From VXYL01 sp965199915 (GTDB lineage Bacteria > Pseudomonadota > Gammaproteobacteria > Pseudomonadales > Azotimanducaceae), in NCBI GenBank assembly GCA_965199915.1, contig OZ241348.1, forward strand, positions 4,588,001-4,652,000: DNA of 64,000 nt, written 5' to 3'. Below are positions 35,201 through 43,972 of this stretch, piece by piece (within the stretch, counting starts at the first letter, position 1; each line of letters starts with the position of its first letter). Below the pieces are notes generated by a model, which had not been told where the DNA came from, did not search any database, and saw nothing but the letters and a program-made list of their open reading frames with translations. A program made the position numbers and the translations under genes.

Positions 35201-36071
35201 CGATCTCGGGGATCCGTCCGCGGTAGCCGTCCGCCTCGCTCCACGCCGTCAGTTTGGTCGCCACGCGCGCCGGCTGGCCGCCAGTCGGCGAAGGCGCGTC
35301 CGCGGCGATTTCAAGCGTTGCCTTGGCAGCGCCAGTCGCCTCCCGTCGCCAGTCTCCACGCACCGCGAACACGACCTGCTTGATGGCGTCGGGCGCGTGC
35401 GGCACGGTGGCGGGCGCACCGAGCATGGTCTCCAGTTCGCGGCCCAGGGAAAACCGCGTCGCCACCGCCTGCGCCGCGCCCGCGCCGCCTTCGTGGATTG
35501 TCCCGTCCACGGTCAACGCGCAATCAACGCAGTTCGGCTCGCTTTGGGCGCTGACGTGGAAGCGGTGTTCGCGGTCTTCGTTGATCAGCATCGCCTCGAC
35601 ATGCACGGCGGCCTCGCGCCCACCGTCTTGGGCCACTAGGCGTCCGCGCAGCCAGACTTCGTCACTGTGCAAGAGCAGCGCCATCGCATCGCCCGTGTTC
35701 GGCCCCTCGGACCCGCGCAGCCGCCAGCCGTCAACCGTCTTCTCGAACGCGAGGTGGCCATCCGCCACGGTGAGCCGCCGGGCGACGACGCGGTTGCGCA
35801 CCAAGCTCTCCACGAGGTCGAGTTCGAAGTCCAAGCCGAACGCCTCGCCGGCGGGAAAGCGCGCCCACTCCGCAAAGAAGCCCGCGTTGAGGCCGTGCCA
35901 ACGGCCTTCAATGCCATGCACGACAACGCCCCGGGAAGCGAGCATCAGATTGACCACGCCCTCCAAGCGGGGAAGTTGCCAGCAGAGCAGCCGCCCCCCG
36001 AGTTGCATCGTGGCGAAACACACGGCAACGACGGTCGCCAGAACAGCCGCCGTGGTCGCCAGCTTTTTCAA
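32295..36071 (-). CDS. yhdP: AsmA-like inter-membrane lipid transport protein YhdP
   Basis: 1258 residues. One N-terminal transmembrane helix (about 7-27) then a very long periplasmic beta-rich part, with VVVHGIEGRWHGLNAGF near the start and PASAAGVLLGSQVLFKDQIKQFSSGKYTIGG at the end, both hallmarks of YhdP. The family forms a groove-shaped bridge carrying phospholipids between inner and outer membranes. It follows maf with a 12-base gap; the customary rng gene between them is missing. The end (APAASAQVLATQER) points toward the convergent restriction enzyme gene 22 bases away. Confidence 0.9.
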   Translation of the reverse strand: MKKLATTAAVLATVVAVCFATMQLGGRLLCWQLPRLEGVVNLMLASRGVVVHGIEGRWHGLNAGFFAEWARFPAGEAFGLDFELDLVESLVRNRVVARRLTVADGHLAFEKTVDGWRLRGSEGPNTGDAMALLLHSDEVWLRGRLVAQDGGREAAVHVEAMLINEDREHRFHVSAQSEPNCVDCALTVDGTIHEGGAGAAQAVATRFSLGRELETMLGAPATVPHAPDAIKQVVFAVRGDWRREATGAAKATLEIAADAPSPTGGQPARVATKLTAWSEADGYRGRIPEIALASGDAKARFLDGGFRFATNDGGPAFDLWLPTLDIAALASPVAAFLGADHASGRWLRHLAPGGQVRGFVLRADSAGLAFRGRGTDGRLAGYKGVPKLANVNFVFGGHGHALRLRLDGEQLTLAFPNFFPNRAPFERAGGVLTFAFAPGYVGMRGTEFWGEQGGARASGGFAWTRPRDPLEARVSADLAFDHADLTLARAYLPLTLKPKLRGWLVEGVRAGGFQDGRLLYHGHVKEESRSTRNAAARRVLRRTELAARISGGTLDYHPDWPPANDFDGALVLTHDWIRLKGRGRVFDTALRDVELYTPRTAEHTRVRFAGVAPAHRVLRFARATPTREALPFLADAWSAQGDVDFRADLTVPLRGQGLRPGDIRLDLRLRDATVDLADLGLRFERLQGGVSFASPHELTTPTGNPLEGELFGAPAQAAFATDGDGVQVRVAGSATTADALRLLNAGDLDMVAGKTNFHATLSLFPTTGRAPELALESNLEGVAVTLPAPLGKAASEALSTRVAMHFLDDHIAVSTRYGEANGWLHVRAGEVQAGAVGVGAPVPMVDAARGRVVIGGAVDNLDAHTVAALMAASEAEGTGFAWELRAFRVGELALESARLHDVVLDGYADHGDLQFNLLGREVEGVAKKTGDAPWQLRLDVLRLPALEDEDHRLSVDVIDRLVDADVAIGEVRIGDTSYGKWEFGLRRQEDGVMLLGIEAEDVRGLDIVGTAPAFWSKAGETSFAGTVRTSDVRAALAAWEFAPSVEAERFEAAGELRWPGAPFDFALAHVTGNATLRLDTGRFLTVEPGGARIMSLINFSEILRRMRLDFSDVFGRGSDFDRVYAELVVDDGLAHFAQPAQITGSAASFRIGGTVDLDTGALDNEMIVTVSVLHRNLPWYAAFLAFSNPASAAGVLLGSQVLFKDQIKQFSSGKYTIGGTYEDPDVKFVGIWREDIAAPAIPEDAPAASAQVLATQER

Positions 36072-36083
36072 CGCGGACGCTCC

Positions 36084-36758
36084 CTAGCGAACGCGCGCAG
36101 ACACGTTGGCGGCGGGCGCCCGCGCCGCCAAGACGCCGCGGTTCCGGCGCGTCGCCGCGGACCGTGTGGTTCGCCAGCGCCAAGTGTCGATGCCAAACCT
36201 TCTCAAGAGCATCTCGGTCTCGGCGAGCGGCAAGCCCACGACGGCGCTCGGACTGCCGCGGACGCAACGCACGAATACGCCGCCAATGCCTTGCAGCCCA
36301 TATCCCCCGGCTTTGTCGCGCGGCTCGCCGCTCGCCCAGTACGCCGTCATTTCCCGTTCTTCAATGGCCCGCAGCGTGACCTCGGCGCGCACGACTTCGG
36401 CTTCGGTGCGGCGTCCCGCCCGCAACGCGACGGCGGTGAACACCGTGTGCGTGCGCCCGGACAGCGCTTTGGCCATGGTCTCGAAAGCGCGCCGATGCTT
36501 GGGTTTGCCGAAGATGCGCAGCGTCTCGCCTTGGCCGACCGCCACGACGGTGTCCGCCGCCAAAACCGGCAGCGCGGATCGGATGGCCTTGGCCTTTGCA
36601 ATGGCGACGCGGCGCGTCAACGCGGGCGGCGCCTCGTCCGGCAAGGGGGTCTCGTCAATGGCGGCTGGTTGCGCCACGAACGGCAGTCCGATTTGCCGCA
36701 GCAGCGCCGCGCGGCGAGGGGAAGTGGACGCCAGCACGATGGCGGGGGACGCGCTCAC
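36084..36758 (-). CDS. maf: Maf-family nucleotide pyrophosphatase
   Basis: 224 residues from GTG 36758, overlapping the mreD stop by four bases (GTGA). IVLASTSPRRAALLRQIGL, ETPLPDE, AIAKAKA, LAADTVVAVG and YGLQGIGGVFV are the standard Maf/YhdE motifs. These enzymes hydrolyse non-canonical or canonical nucleoside triphosphates and are linked to septum control. The C-terminus carries a basic extension of about 35 residues (RWRTTRSAATRRNRG onward) that is unusual. Confidence 0.88.
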   Translation of the reverse strand: MSASPAIVLASTSPRRAALLRQIGLPFVAQPAAIDETPLPDEAPPALTRRVAIAKAKAIRSALPVLAADTVVAVGQGETLRIFGKPKHRRAFETMAKALSGRTHTVFTAVALRAGRRTEAEVVRAEVTLRAIEEREMTAYWASGEPRDKAGGYGLQGIGGVFVRCVRGSPSAVVGLPLAETEMLLRRFGIDTWRWRTTRSAATRRNRGVLAARAPAANVSARVR

Positions 36759-37243
36759 GGGCGCACCAGCCGCCTCGCCACTGGCTGCATCACTAGACGC
36801 AACGGCGGATACGCCAGCGCGGCACCGACGCCGGCCAATGGCGCCGTCCAAAGAAAATCCCCGCCCACAACCAACTGCACGGCACTTTGCAACAAAGCCA
36901 GCGCCGCGCTGGCGACGGCCAACACCGCGGTCTGTTGCGTCAGGGTGTACATCGCCAAGCGCGGTTGGAAACGCATCGCCAAGTAGGTGATGGTGGCGAA
37001 ACCAACACCGTGCAGCCCAAGCGGTTCGCCGAGCAGGACATCGAAGAAGAAACCCGCCAGCCACGCCGACACCACGCCGGTGCGTCCCGGCGCCGCCACC
37101 GTCCAATAGAAGAAGAAAACGACTCCCCAGTCCGGGCGCAGCCAACCAAGCCAGTCGGGCACCTCCGGCAGTCGAACAACCGCGAGCAGCATGGCGACGA
37201 CAACCGACAGGCCAATCAACCACCCGCCTCTCCTTGGATTCAA
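36755..37243 (-). CDS. mreD: Rod-shape determining protein MreD
   Basis: 162 residues, five hydrophobic helices, with RPDWGVVFFFYWTVAAP and GFFFDVLLGEPLGLHGVGFATITYL as in gammaproteobacterial MreD. It links MreC to the elongasome in the inner membrane. The start overlaps the mreC stop by four bases and the end overlaps the maf GTG. Confidence 0.92.
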   Translation of the reverse strand: MNPRRGGWLIGLSVVVAMLLAVVRLPEVPDWLGWLRPDWGVVFFFYWTVAAPGRTGVVSAWLAGFFFDVLLGEPLGLHGVGFATITYLAMRFQPRLAMYTLTQQTAVLAVASAALALLQSAVQLVVGGDFLWTAPLAGVGAALAYPPLRLVMQPVARRLVRP

Positions 37244-38058
37244 TTGGCATGTTCCCGGTCATGGGAGACGGCTTGGCCAAGCCCTTCCGATTGTGCCGTC
37301 AACACCACAAGCACTTGCCGCGACCGGTCGAGAGCGGCGGTCGGACGCACCGTGGCGTTTGCGAACAACTCGCCGGGGTCGTACACCACCTCGGTCACTT
37401 CGCCCACCGGATAGCCGGGCGGAAACCGACCGCCGAGGCCGGAAGTCACCAAGCGGTCGCCTTGGCGAACATCGAGCGTGGAGGGGATGTCCTTGAGCAC
37501 CAAGCCGTCGTCGCCGTCGCCGGCCGCGATGGCGCGCACGTCGTTGCGCAACACGCGCACCGGCACGGAGTGGCTGGAATCCGTGATCAACAACACCCGG
37601 CTCGTGAGCGCCGACGTCTCCACGACTTGCCCAAGCAAGCCCGCGGAGTCCGTCACCGCGTGGCCGATGCGAACATCGCGCAGATGTCCCTTGTCGATGG
37701 TGATGCCGATCGGGTTCTCGGACACGCCAACGAGTTCCGCGACCAGCATGTCCTCTCGCGCCCGCTCGCGGGACTCGTACAGTTCGCGCAAACGGGCGTT
37801 CTCCCGCAACACCGCGTCGTGGCGGGCCAGCAAGCCGCGCAGTTCCAGCAATTCGCGGCGCAACGCCAAGTTCTCGCGCCGAACCTCGGCGTGGCCGGCG
37901 AACATCCGCACGACGAATCCGCCAACCGTGTACGGCAGCTGTGCGCCGAAATGCAGCGGGCTGGCGATCGTCCAAAGGACGGATCGAGTGCGGTCGAGCA
38001 GCGAGCTGTTGGTGTCCACCAGCATGGTCAGGCACGAGGCGAGCAACACCGCCGTCAA
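37240..38058 (-). CDS. mreC: Rod-shape determining protein MreC
   Basis: 272 residues. An N-terminal membrane helix, a coiled coil (VRRENLALRRELLELRGLLARHDAVLREN) and the two beta-barrel halves (GHAVTDSAGLLGQVVETSALTSRVLLITD, LVTSGLGGRFPPGYPVGEV) identify MreC. The best start in the frame is TTG at 38058; the frame continues upstream as NPLFASATAAGRLL to an in-frame TAG with only CTG-type starts, so the N-terminus may be longer and the true start is unclear. Confidence 0.88.
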   Translation of the reverse strand: MTAVLLASCLTMLVDTNSSLLDRTRSVLWTIASPLHFGAQLPYTVGGFVVRMFAGHAEVRRENLALRRELLELRGLLARHDAVLRENARLRELYESRERAREDMLVAELVGVSENPIGITIDKGHLRDVRIGHAVTDSAGLLGQVVETSALTSRVLLITDSSHSVPVRVLRNDVRAIAAGDGDDGLVLKDIPSTLDVRQGDRLVTSGLGGRFPPGYPVGEVTEVVYDPGELFANATVRPTAALDRSRQVLVVLTAQSEGLGQAVSHDREHAN

Positions 38059-38163
38059 TAGACGCCCGGCGGCGGTCGCGGAGGCGAACAGCGGGTTGAT
38101 GGCCTACCCTGCGGTTGGTCGAGCAGACATCGGCTGGTGGCCCGCGCTCGGCGTCACGTCAGG

Positions 38164-39201
38164 TCACTCCGTCCAGAGAATGTCCAAATAGGAGTCGAAC
38201 GCATCGAGCACCTTGCCGCCGCCGCGCGCCACGCAGGTGAGGGGATCTTCGGCGACGATCACCGGCAAGCCGGTCTCTTCCGCGAGCAGCACGTCCAGAT
38301 CCTTCAACAGCGCGCCACCGCCGGTGAGCACCATGCCGGTTTCGGCGATGTCGGCGGAAAGTTCCGGCGGCGTGGCCTCCAGCGCGTTCTTGACGGATTG
38401 CACGATCATCGTGAGCGGGTCGCTGAGCGCTTCCAAAATGTCGTTGCTGGTCAAGGTGAAGGTTCGCGGCACGCCGAGTTGAAGATTGTGTCCGCGCACC
38501 TTCAACTCGTTGGGTTCTTTTTGCTTGTAGGCGGCGCCGATCTCCTGCTTGATGCGCTCGGCGATGGCTTCGCCGATCAACGTGCCTTGGGTGCGGCGCA
38601 CGAAGTTGACGATGGACTCGTCGAATCGATCCCCGCCGACGCGCACGGTGTCCGCGTACACAACGCCGCTCAAAGACAGCACGGCGACCTCGGTGGTGCC
38701 GCCGCCGATGTCCACCACGAGCGTCCCGACCGCTTCGTGGACCGGCAGGCCGGCGCCGAGCGCGGCCGCCATCGGCTCTTCGATCAAACGCACGTCGCGA
38801 GCGCCGCACTCCTGGGCGCTTTGCAGTATCGCCTTTCGCTCCACGGCGGTGGAACGGCACGGCACGCTGACGATGACCAGCGGGCTCGGCCGCAACAACG
38901 TGTTCTCGTGTACTTTGCCGATGAAGTGCTGGAGCATCTGCTTGGTGACGTCGAACTCGGCGATCACGCCGTCCTTCAACGGCCGGATGGCGCTGATGTT
39001 GGCGGGAGTGCGGCCGAGCATGCGTTTCGCCTCCAAGCCCACCGCGATGACGCGGTGGTTTTGCCCTTTCTGGACGCGGTAGGCGACGACGGACGGTTCG
39101 TTGAGGATTATGCCTTGCCGCTGCGCGTATACGAGGGTGTTCGCCGTGCCCAAGTCAATGGACAGGTCCCGCGAGAACACTCCGCGAAATTGCTTGAACA
39201 T
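38164..39201 (-). CDS. mreB: Actin-like cell-shape protein MreB
   Basis: 345 residues from ATG 39201. LSIDLGTANTLVY (phosphate 1), VVDIGGGTTEVAVLSL (phosphate 2), and GMVLTGGGALLKDLDVLL (adenosine) are the actin-fold signatures. It polymerises under the inner membrane and directs lateral wall synthesis. First gene of mreBCD-maf-yhdP and divergent from gatCAB; the 200-base intergenic region 39202-39402 must contain both promoters, though I could not fix them. Confidence 0.96.
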   Translation of the reverse strand: MFKQFRGVFSRDLSIDLGTANTLVYAQRQGIILNEPSVVAYRVQKGQNHRVIAVGLEAKRMLGRTPANISAIRPLKDGVIAEFDVTKQMLQHFIGKVHENTLLRPSPLVIVSVPCRSTAVERKAILQSAQECGARDVRLIEEPMAAALGAGLPVHEAVGTLVVDIGGGTTEVAVLSLSGVVYADTVRVGGDRFDESIVNFVRRTQGTLIGEAIAERIKQEIGAAYKQKEPNELKVRGHNLQLGVPRTFTLTSNDILEALSDPLTMIVQSVKNALEATPPELSADIAETGMVLTGGGALLKDLDVLLAEETGLPVIVAEDPLTCVARGGGKVLDAFDSYLDILWTE

Positions 39202-39402
39202 GGCAGCTTTGGGGCGCGCAACGTATTGGCAGACTCTATCACACGTTGGGCGCCGCCGTGCCGCGCGCGAGCGGGATTGGTTCGACCACGCTCGAAATCC
39301 CTTCCGCGGTGGCGCCGTCCTTTCGCCGTGGTCTAGGATCACCCGCGGCGAACCGGCACTGCCGGCTTGTTCCCGCACACTGTTTCTTGGAGCGAACTCT
39401 AG

Positions 39403-39783
39403 GTGGAAGACTGCGAATCCGCTAGCGCGGCGCCGGGGGCGGACACGAGCGTTTCGGCTGGCCAAGCGGACGCGGCCGGGCGCCGCCGTGCCGCCCCGCC
39501 ACTCGCCCCCGGCGCGATGGACAAGCTCATGCGCCTCGCCGCGCTCACCTTGGAGGCGGAAGAACAGCGCAAGTTGGAGCGGGATCTCGGCATGATCATC
39601 GAGCTGATCGACATCATGCGCGCGGTGGACACCACCGGCGTGGCGCCGCTCGCGCATCCTCTGGAAGTCGAGCAGCCGCTGCGCGTGGACGAGGTCACCG
39701 AAAAGCCGAATCGGACGCGCTTTCAACACGCCGCGCCGGCCGTGCGGGACGGGCTCTATCTTGTGCCGCGCGTGGTGGAGTGA
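39403..39783 (+). CDS. gatC: Aspartyl/glutamyl-tRNA amidotransferase subunit C
   Basis: 126 residues from GTG 39403 with GGAG ten bases upstream. The conserved part starts at about residue 39 (MDKLMRLAALTLEAEEQRKLERDLGMIIELID) and ends PAVRDGLYLVPRVVE; normal GatC is about 95 residues. The alanine/proline-rich first 38 residues are therefore an extension, or translation begins at ATG 39517, which has no ribosome site. GatC stabilises the GatAB amidotransferase. Confidence 0.85.
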   Translation: MEDCESASAAPGADTSVSAGQADAAGRRRAAPPLAPGAMDKLMRLAALTLEAEEQRKLERDLGMIIELIDIMRAVDTTGVAPLAHPLEVEQPLRVDEVTEKPNRTRFQHAAPAVRDGLYLVPRVVE

Positions 39784-39788
39784 GGCGA

Positions 39789-41243
39789 ATGCCCACGAAC
39801 GGCCGCGCCACCCTGGTGGAACTGCGCGACGCTTTGGCGAGCAAGGCCATGAGCGCGGCGGAGCTCGCCGGCGAGCACCTGCGGCGCATCGCCGCCGACG
39901 CCAGCGGCAGCTTCATCACCGTCTGCGAGGAGATTGCGCTCGCCCAAGCGAAACAAGCGGACGCCACCATCGCCCGGCATGGCCACAGCGGCTTGCTCGG
40001 CTTGCCAATTGCACACAAGGACATTTTCTGCACCGCCGGCGTGTACACCACCTGCGCCTCCAAGATGCTCGTGGATTTCGTTCCGCCCTACGACGCCACG
40101 GTGGTCGCCAAGTTGAAGACGGCCGGCGCCGTGCTCCTTGGCAAGACGAACATGGACGAGTTCGCGATGGGGTCGTCCACGCAAACCAGCCACTTCGGCG
40201 CGACGCGCAATCCCTGGGACCGGGCGCGGGCGCCCGGCGGCTCGTCCGGCGGTTCGGCCGCCGCCGTGGCCGCCGGCCTCGCGCCGGCGGCCACCGGCAC
40301 GGACACCGGCGGCTCCATCCGTCAACCGGCGGCGCTGTGCGGCATCAGCGGGCTCAAACCCACCTACGGGCGGGTGTCGCGCTACGGCATGATCGCGTTT
40401 GCGTCCAGCTTGGACCAAGGCGGCCCCATGGCGCGCTCCGCCGCGGATCTGCGCCTCCTGCTCGCGCACATGGAAGGCCACGACGAGCGCGACTCCACGA
40501 GCGCCCGGGCAGACGGCACCGGCGTTGCCAGCGCGGACGCGCGGCTCACCATCGGCGTGCCCCGCGAATACTGGGAAGACACCGAACAAGGTCTCGATGC
40601 CGGCATGGCGGCCGCGCTCGAGGAGGCCGCGGTGGCGTTTGAGCGGCTAGGGCACGCGCGGCGCGCGATCTCGCTGCCGCACACGCGGTTCGCGGTGCCG
40701 ACCTACTACGTGGTCGCCAGCGCCGAGGCGTCCACCAACTTGGCGCGTTACGACGGCGTGCGCTACGGGCACCGGGCGGACGGCGCGCAAAGCCTTGAAG
40801 AACTCTACTGCCGATCGCGCAGCGAGGGCTTTGGCGCGGAAGTGAAACGGCGCATTCTCACGGGCACCTACGCGCTCTCCGTGGGCTACTACGACGCCTA
40901 CTACCGGAAGGCCCAGCGCGTGCGCCGACTCATCCGCCAAGACTTCCTGGACGCCTTTCGAGAAGTGGACGCCATTCTCGCGCCGGCCACGCCGTCGGTG
41001 GCGTTTCCTTTGCAGGGGCAAAGTGGCGCTCAGGATCCAACGGCCATCTATCGCCAAGATGCGTTCACCGCGCCGGCCAGCTTGGCCGGCTTGCCGGCGC
41101 TGAGCGTGCCTTGCGGACTCACCGCGCATCCGCTGCCGATCGGCATGCAGCTGATCGGCCCGCATTTCTGCGAAGATCGGTTGTTGGCGCTCGGCGAAGC
41201 GTTCCAGCGCGAGACCGATTGGCACTTGCGCCGGCCGCCTTGA
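39789..41243 (+). CDS. gatA: Aspartyl/glutamyl-tRNA amidotransferase subunit A
   Basis: 484 residues from ATG 39789. The amidase signature GGSSGGSAAAVAAGLAPAATGTDTGGSIRQPAA carries the Ser-cisSer-Lys triad together with the Lys in IAHKDIFC. It releases ammonia from glutamine for conversion of Glu-tRNA(Gln) or Asp-tRNA(Asn). The ammonia tunnel partner gatB follows 66 bases later. Confidence 0.95.
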   Translation: MPTNGRATLVELRDALASKAMSAAELAGEHLRRIAADASGSFITVCEEIALAQAKQADATIARHGHSGLLGLPIAHKDIFCTAGVYTTCASKMLVDFVPPYDATVVAKLKTAGAVLLGKTNMDEFAMGSSTQTSHFGATRNPWDRARAPGGSSGGSAAAVAAGLAPAATGTDTGGSIRQPAALCGISGLKPTYGRVSRYGMIAFASSLDQGGPMARSAADLRLLLAHMEGHDERDSTSARADGTGVASADARLTIGVPREYWEDTEQGLDAGMAAALEEAAVAFERLGHARRAISLPHTRFAVPTYYVVASAEASTNLARYDGVRYGHRADGAQSLEELYCRSRSEGFGAEVKRRILTGTYALSVGYYDAYYRKAQRVRRLIRQDFLDAFREVDAILAPATPSVAFPLQGQSGAQDPTAIYRQDAFTAPASLAGLPALSVPCGLTAHPLPIGMQLIGPHFCEDRLLALGEAFQRETDWHLRRPP

Positions 41244-41309
41244 GGCGGCGCGCTCAAAGGGACAGCGACGGTCGCGACCGCGGGCGGTTGGCGACAAACG
41301 GAGAACTCC

Positions 41310-42749
41310 ATGAGCTGGGAAAGCGTGATCGGCTTGGAAGTGCATGTGCAGCTGTACACGCGCTCCAAACTGTTCTCCGGCGCCGCCACGGCGTTCGGTG
41401 CAGCCCCGAACACGCAGGCGTGCGCGGTGGATCTGGCGTTGCCGGGCGTGTTGCCGACGCTGAACGCCGAGGCGGTGCGCATGGCGGTGCTGTTCGGCGT
41501 GGCCGTGGGCGGGCAGGTTGCCAAGCGCTGCCGCTTCGACCGCAAAAACTACTTCTACCCGGACTTGCCCAAGGGCTACCAGATCAGCCAACTGCGAGAG
41601 CCCATCGTGCGCGGCGGCCAACTGGAAATCGACGGCGCGGACGGCCCGCGCCGCATCGCGCTCACCCGCGCCCACTTGGAGGAGGACGCCGGCAAGTCGC
41701 TGCACGAGGACTACGCCGGCCACACGGGCATCGACCTCAACCGCGCCGGAGTGCCGCTCTTGGAGGTTGTCAGCGAACCGGAATTGCGCGCGCCCGCGGA
41801 GGCGGCGACCTACTTTCGCGCCTTGCACACGCTGGTGCGCCATCTCGGCATCTCGGACGGCAACCTGCAGGAAGGTTCGCTGCGTTGCGACGCCAACGTT
41901 TCGGTGCGGCGGCCCGGCGCGGCACTCGGCGAGCGCACGGAGATCAAGAACCTGAACTCCTTTCGCTTCTTGGAGAAGGCGCTGCGCCACGAGATCCGCC
42001 GGCAGATCGACCTGCTCGAATCCGGCGGCGCGGTGCGGCGGCAAACGCTGCTTTACGACGCCGAACGCGACGAGACGCGGCCCATGCGCGGCAAGGAGCT
42101 CTCGGACGACTACCGCTATTTCCCCGATCCGGACTTGCTGCCGGTGGCCGTCACCGCGGAAATGCTGGAAGACGCAAAGGCGAAACTGCCGGAGCTGCCA
42201 ACAGCCAAGCGGCGGCGCTACGTTGCCGAATATCGTTTGGCCGATGACGACGCGGCGCGGCTAGTCGCCGATCCGGACACCGCGGCGTATTTCGAGGCCG
42301 TGGCGCGGGCGTGCGGCAACCCGAAGGCGGCCGCGAACTGGACGATGGGCGAGGTCGCAGCCGCGCAGCGCCAAGACGGTGTGGCCGCCGCGGACATTCC
42401 GATCGCGCCGCCGGTGCTGGCGCGCCTCATCGACCGCCTGGCCGATCAGACGATCTCCGGCAATTCCGCCAAGACGTTGTTCGAGGGGTTGTGGCGCAGC
42501 GGCAGCGACCGCGCGGACGAGGTGGACCGCCGCATTCGCGGCGAAGGGCTCGAACAGCTAAGCGACGGCGGCGCGCTCGACGCCCTGGTGCGCGAGGTGC
42601 TCGTCGCCAACCCCGCGCAGGTGGAGCAATACCGCGCCGGCCGCGAAAAGCTGCTCGGCTACTTCGTCGGCCAAGTGATGAAAGCGAGCCAAGGCAAGGC
42701 CAACCCGCGCCAAGTACACGCGCTCTTGCGCGAGGCGCTTTCTGGCTGA
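41310..42749 (+). CDS. gatB: Aspartyl/glutamyl-tRNA amidotransferase subunit B
   Basis: 479 residues. WESVIGLEVHVQL, KNYFYPDLPKGYQISQ, HEDYAGHTGIDLNRAGVPLLEVVSEPELR, EIKNLNSFRFLEKAL and the C-terminal YqeY-like tail (QVMKASQGKANPRQVHALLREALSG) are typical. It is the kinase/transamidase part binding the misacylated tRNA. A 55-base piece of this gene is repeated at 43973-44028, inside the adjacent defence island. Confidence 0.95.
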   Translation: MSWESVIGLEVHVQLYTRSKLFSGAATAFGAAPNTQACAVDLALPGVLPTLNAEAVRMAVLFGVAVGGQVAKRCRFDRKNYFYPDLPKGYQISQLREPIVRGGQLEIDGADGPRRIALTRAHLEEDAGKSLHEDYAGHTGIDLNRAGVPLLEVVSEPELRAPAEAATYFRALHTLVRHLGISDGNLQEGSLRCDANVSVRRPGAALGERTEIKNLNSFRFLEKALRHEIRRQIDLLESGGAVRRQTLLYDAERDETRPMRGKELSDDYRYFPDPDLLPVAVTAEMLEDAKAKLPELPTAKRRRYVAEYRLADDDAARLVADPDTAAYFEAVARACGNPKAAANWTMGEVAAAQRQDGVAAADIPIAPPVLARLIDRLADQTISGNSAKTLFEGLWRSGSDRADEVDRRIRGEGLEQLSDGGALDALVREVLVANPAQVEQYRAGREKLLGYFVGQVMKASQGKANPRQVHALLREALSG

Positions 42750-42779
42750 CTCGAGCGGGCGCCGGGCAAATCCGAGGAC

Positions 42780-42905
42780 ATCCATTGCCACGAAAGTCGC
42801 CACCGCCGAATCCCTTGCCGCCCTCGCGGCCGGCACCGCGGAGTCGTGGCTGCGGACGTTTCTGGCGCTGGAGAACGGGATTCCGAGCCACGAGGCTTCA
42901 ACGCC
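42780..42905 (+). pseudogene. Chimeric remnant: brxF-like 5' segment and ISAs1 fragment
   Basis: 42785-42833 (ttgccacgaaa...gcggccggca) matches the brxF segment at about 44935-44985 with few differences. It continues into codons SWLRTFLALENGIPSHEAST, which resemble the FL-x-L-x-x-GIPSHDT start of ISAs1 transposases. Neither part is complete. This marks the left edge of the island directly behind gatB. Confidence 0.55.
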
Positions 42906-42922
42906 AACCGCATTTCCTCACG

Positions 42923-43348
42923 TCACCGACTTGTGAAGGTCTTGATCACCCGACCAACCGTGGTGATCACCCCGAAGCCAGCAATACCGACCAAGCCGTA
43001 GCCACCCACTGCCTGCGCTAGTGCGCGTTGGGCATCGTTGCCAAAGAAGGCGAAGCCCAGTATCGCAATTGTCAAGACACCGAAGAATCCAGAAAACACC
43101 CACACCACACGACGCAGGAACGCTTGGCGATCAGCTAGCTGCCGCAAGTTCGCGTCCCGGGTTGCGGTCGCAAAATCGAACTGGCGCTTATCTTGAGCGT
43201 CGACCAATTCCAGTGCCTTTTCCATCACCTGCGACCGTCGGTTGTCGCGCTCGATGCGCGCCCGCTCAGTGTCGATTAGCTCGCGAATGGTCGGCAGCTG
43301 GCGAGTGGACTCCGCGCCGTCGTTGGGGGTTGATTCGCCAGTCGGCAC
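42923..43348 (-). CDS. Small two-TM membrane protein of unknown function
   Basis: 141 residues from GTG 43348, which directly follows the stop of the upstream gene. The first 85 residues are charged and helical (TIRELIDTERARIERDNRRSQ), followed by two transmembrane helices (about 84-101 and 113-132) and a short basic tail. No family recognised. It forms a unit with the small gene at 43349. A membrane-bound effector or immunity protein is conceivable but unproven. Confidence 0.6.
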   Translation of the reverse strand: MPTGESTPNDGAESTRQLPTIRELIDTERARIERDNRRSQVMEKALELVDAQDKRQFDFATATRDANLRQLADRQAFLRRVVWVFSGFFGVLTIAILGFAFFGNDAQRALAQAVGGYGLVGIAGFGVITTVGRVIKTFTSR

Positions 43349-43588
43349 TTACGGCTCTGCGTAGGCAGACTGGCCATGTGCTACGGTCACATGTCGTAGC
43401 TCCGGCTCAGCGAGCAAGTCCAATGGCCAAGAGCGAATGACGTACCCCCCGTAAGGGGATCTCACCACTCTGGTCACCATGCCGTCGCTCCCGTCTTGAC
43501 CGCGTCGGGCGGCTTCTTGACGCGCTTCCTGATAGGTCGCGAAGACCGGGGATTCGGGAATCGCATCGGCCTTGCCGTGTTCCAGCAT
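43349..43588 (-). CDS. Small cytoplasmic protein of unknown function
   Basis: 79 residues from ATG 43588, which has an excellent ribosome site (GAAGGAGAAGAC). The frame is open further upstream but without a second good site. The middle segment DGMVTRVVRSPYGGYVIRSWPLDLL resembles no family I can name. Its TAA abuts the GTG of the membrane-protein gene, so the two are coupled. Confidence 0.6.
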   Translation of the reverse strand: MLEHGKADAIPESPVFATYQEARQEAARRGQDGSDGMVTRVVRSPYGGYVIRSWPLDLLAEPELRHVTVAHGQSAYAEP

Positions 43589-43972
43589 GTCTTCTCCTTC
43601 AATGCGCACCCTAGGCGGGCGGGGGCATGTTCGACGCTGCTCGTAGTTGCTACGACCACGCCAAACATCCTCATGCAATGAAACCCCCATCCGTTCTTGC
43701 CTGTCAAGTGTTTGTTTAATCTCAGGTTGGGCTCGTGGATGCGTTGCGGCGGCTGATCGATCCGGCGACGCGGTGGAACCGTCAGGGCCGCGGCTGTGGG
43801 CGGCGCTGAGCCCGGCGCGGCTGTCGGAGGCGCTGGTGAAGGAGTGGGCCGGAGGCCGTTCGCCTCACAAGGTAGTAGGGTCGCGCCGTGCGAACCGGCG
43901 GACGCCCGCCGCTGGTTCCCCGTGCCGGCCAAAGGAGGACCGAGTGAACGATCGCAAGCGCCACGCGGCGAG

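Noticed and set aside
32472..36087. Long open frames on the plus strand opposite yhdP (up to 400 codons)
   Set aside because: Shadow frames of a GC-rich gene; their translations are Arg/Ala/Pro-rich, lack motifs, and yhdP itself is clearly coding.
43690..43970. A regulator gene in the gap with the segment SGPRLWAALSPARLSEALVKEW
   Set aside because: Only a short coding-like piece without start, continuous frame or recognisable helix-turn-helix; reported only as degenerate sequence.
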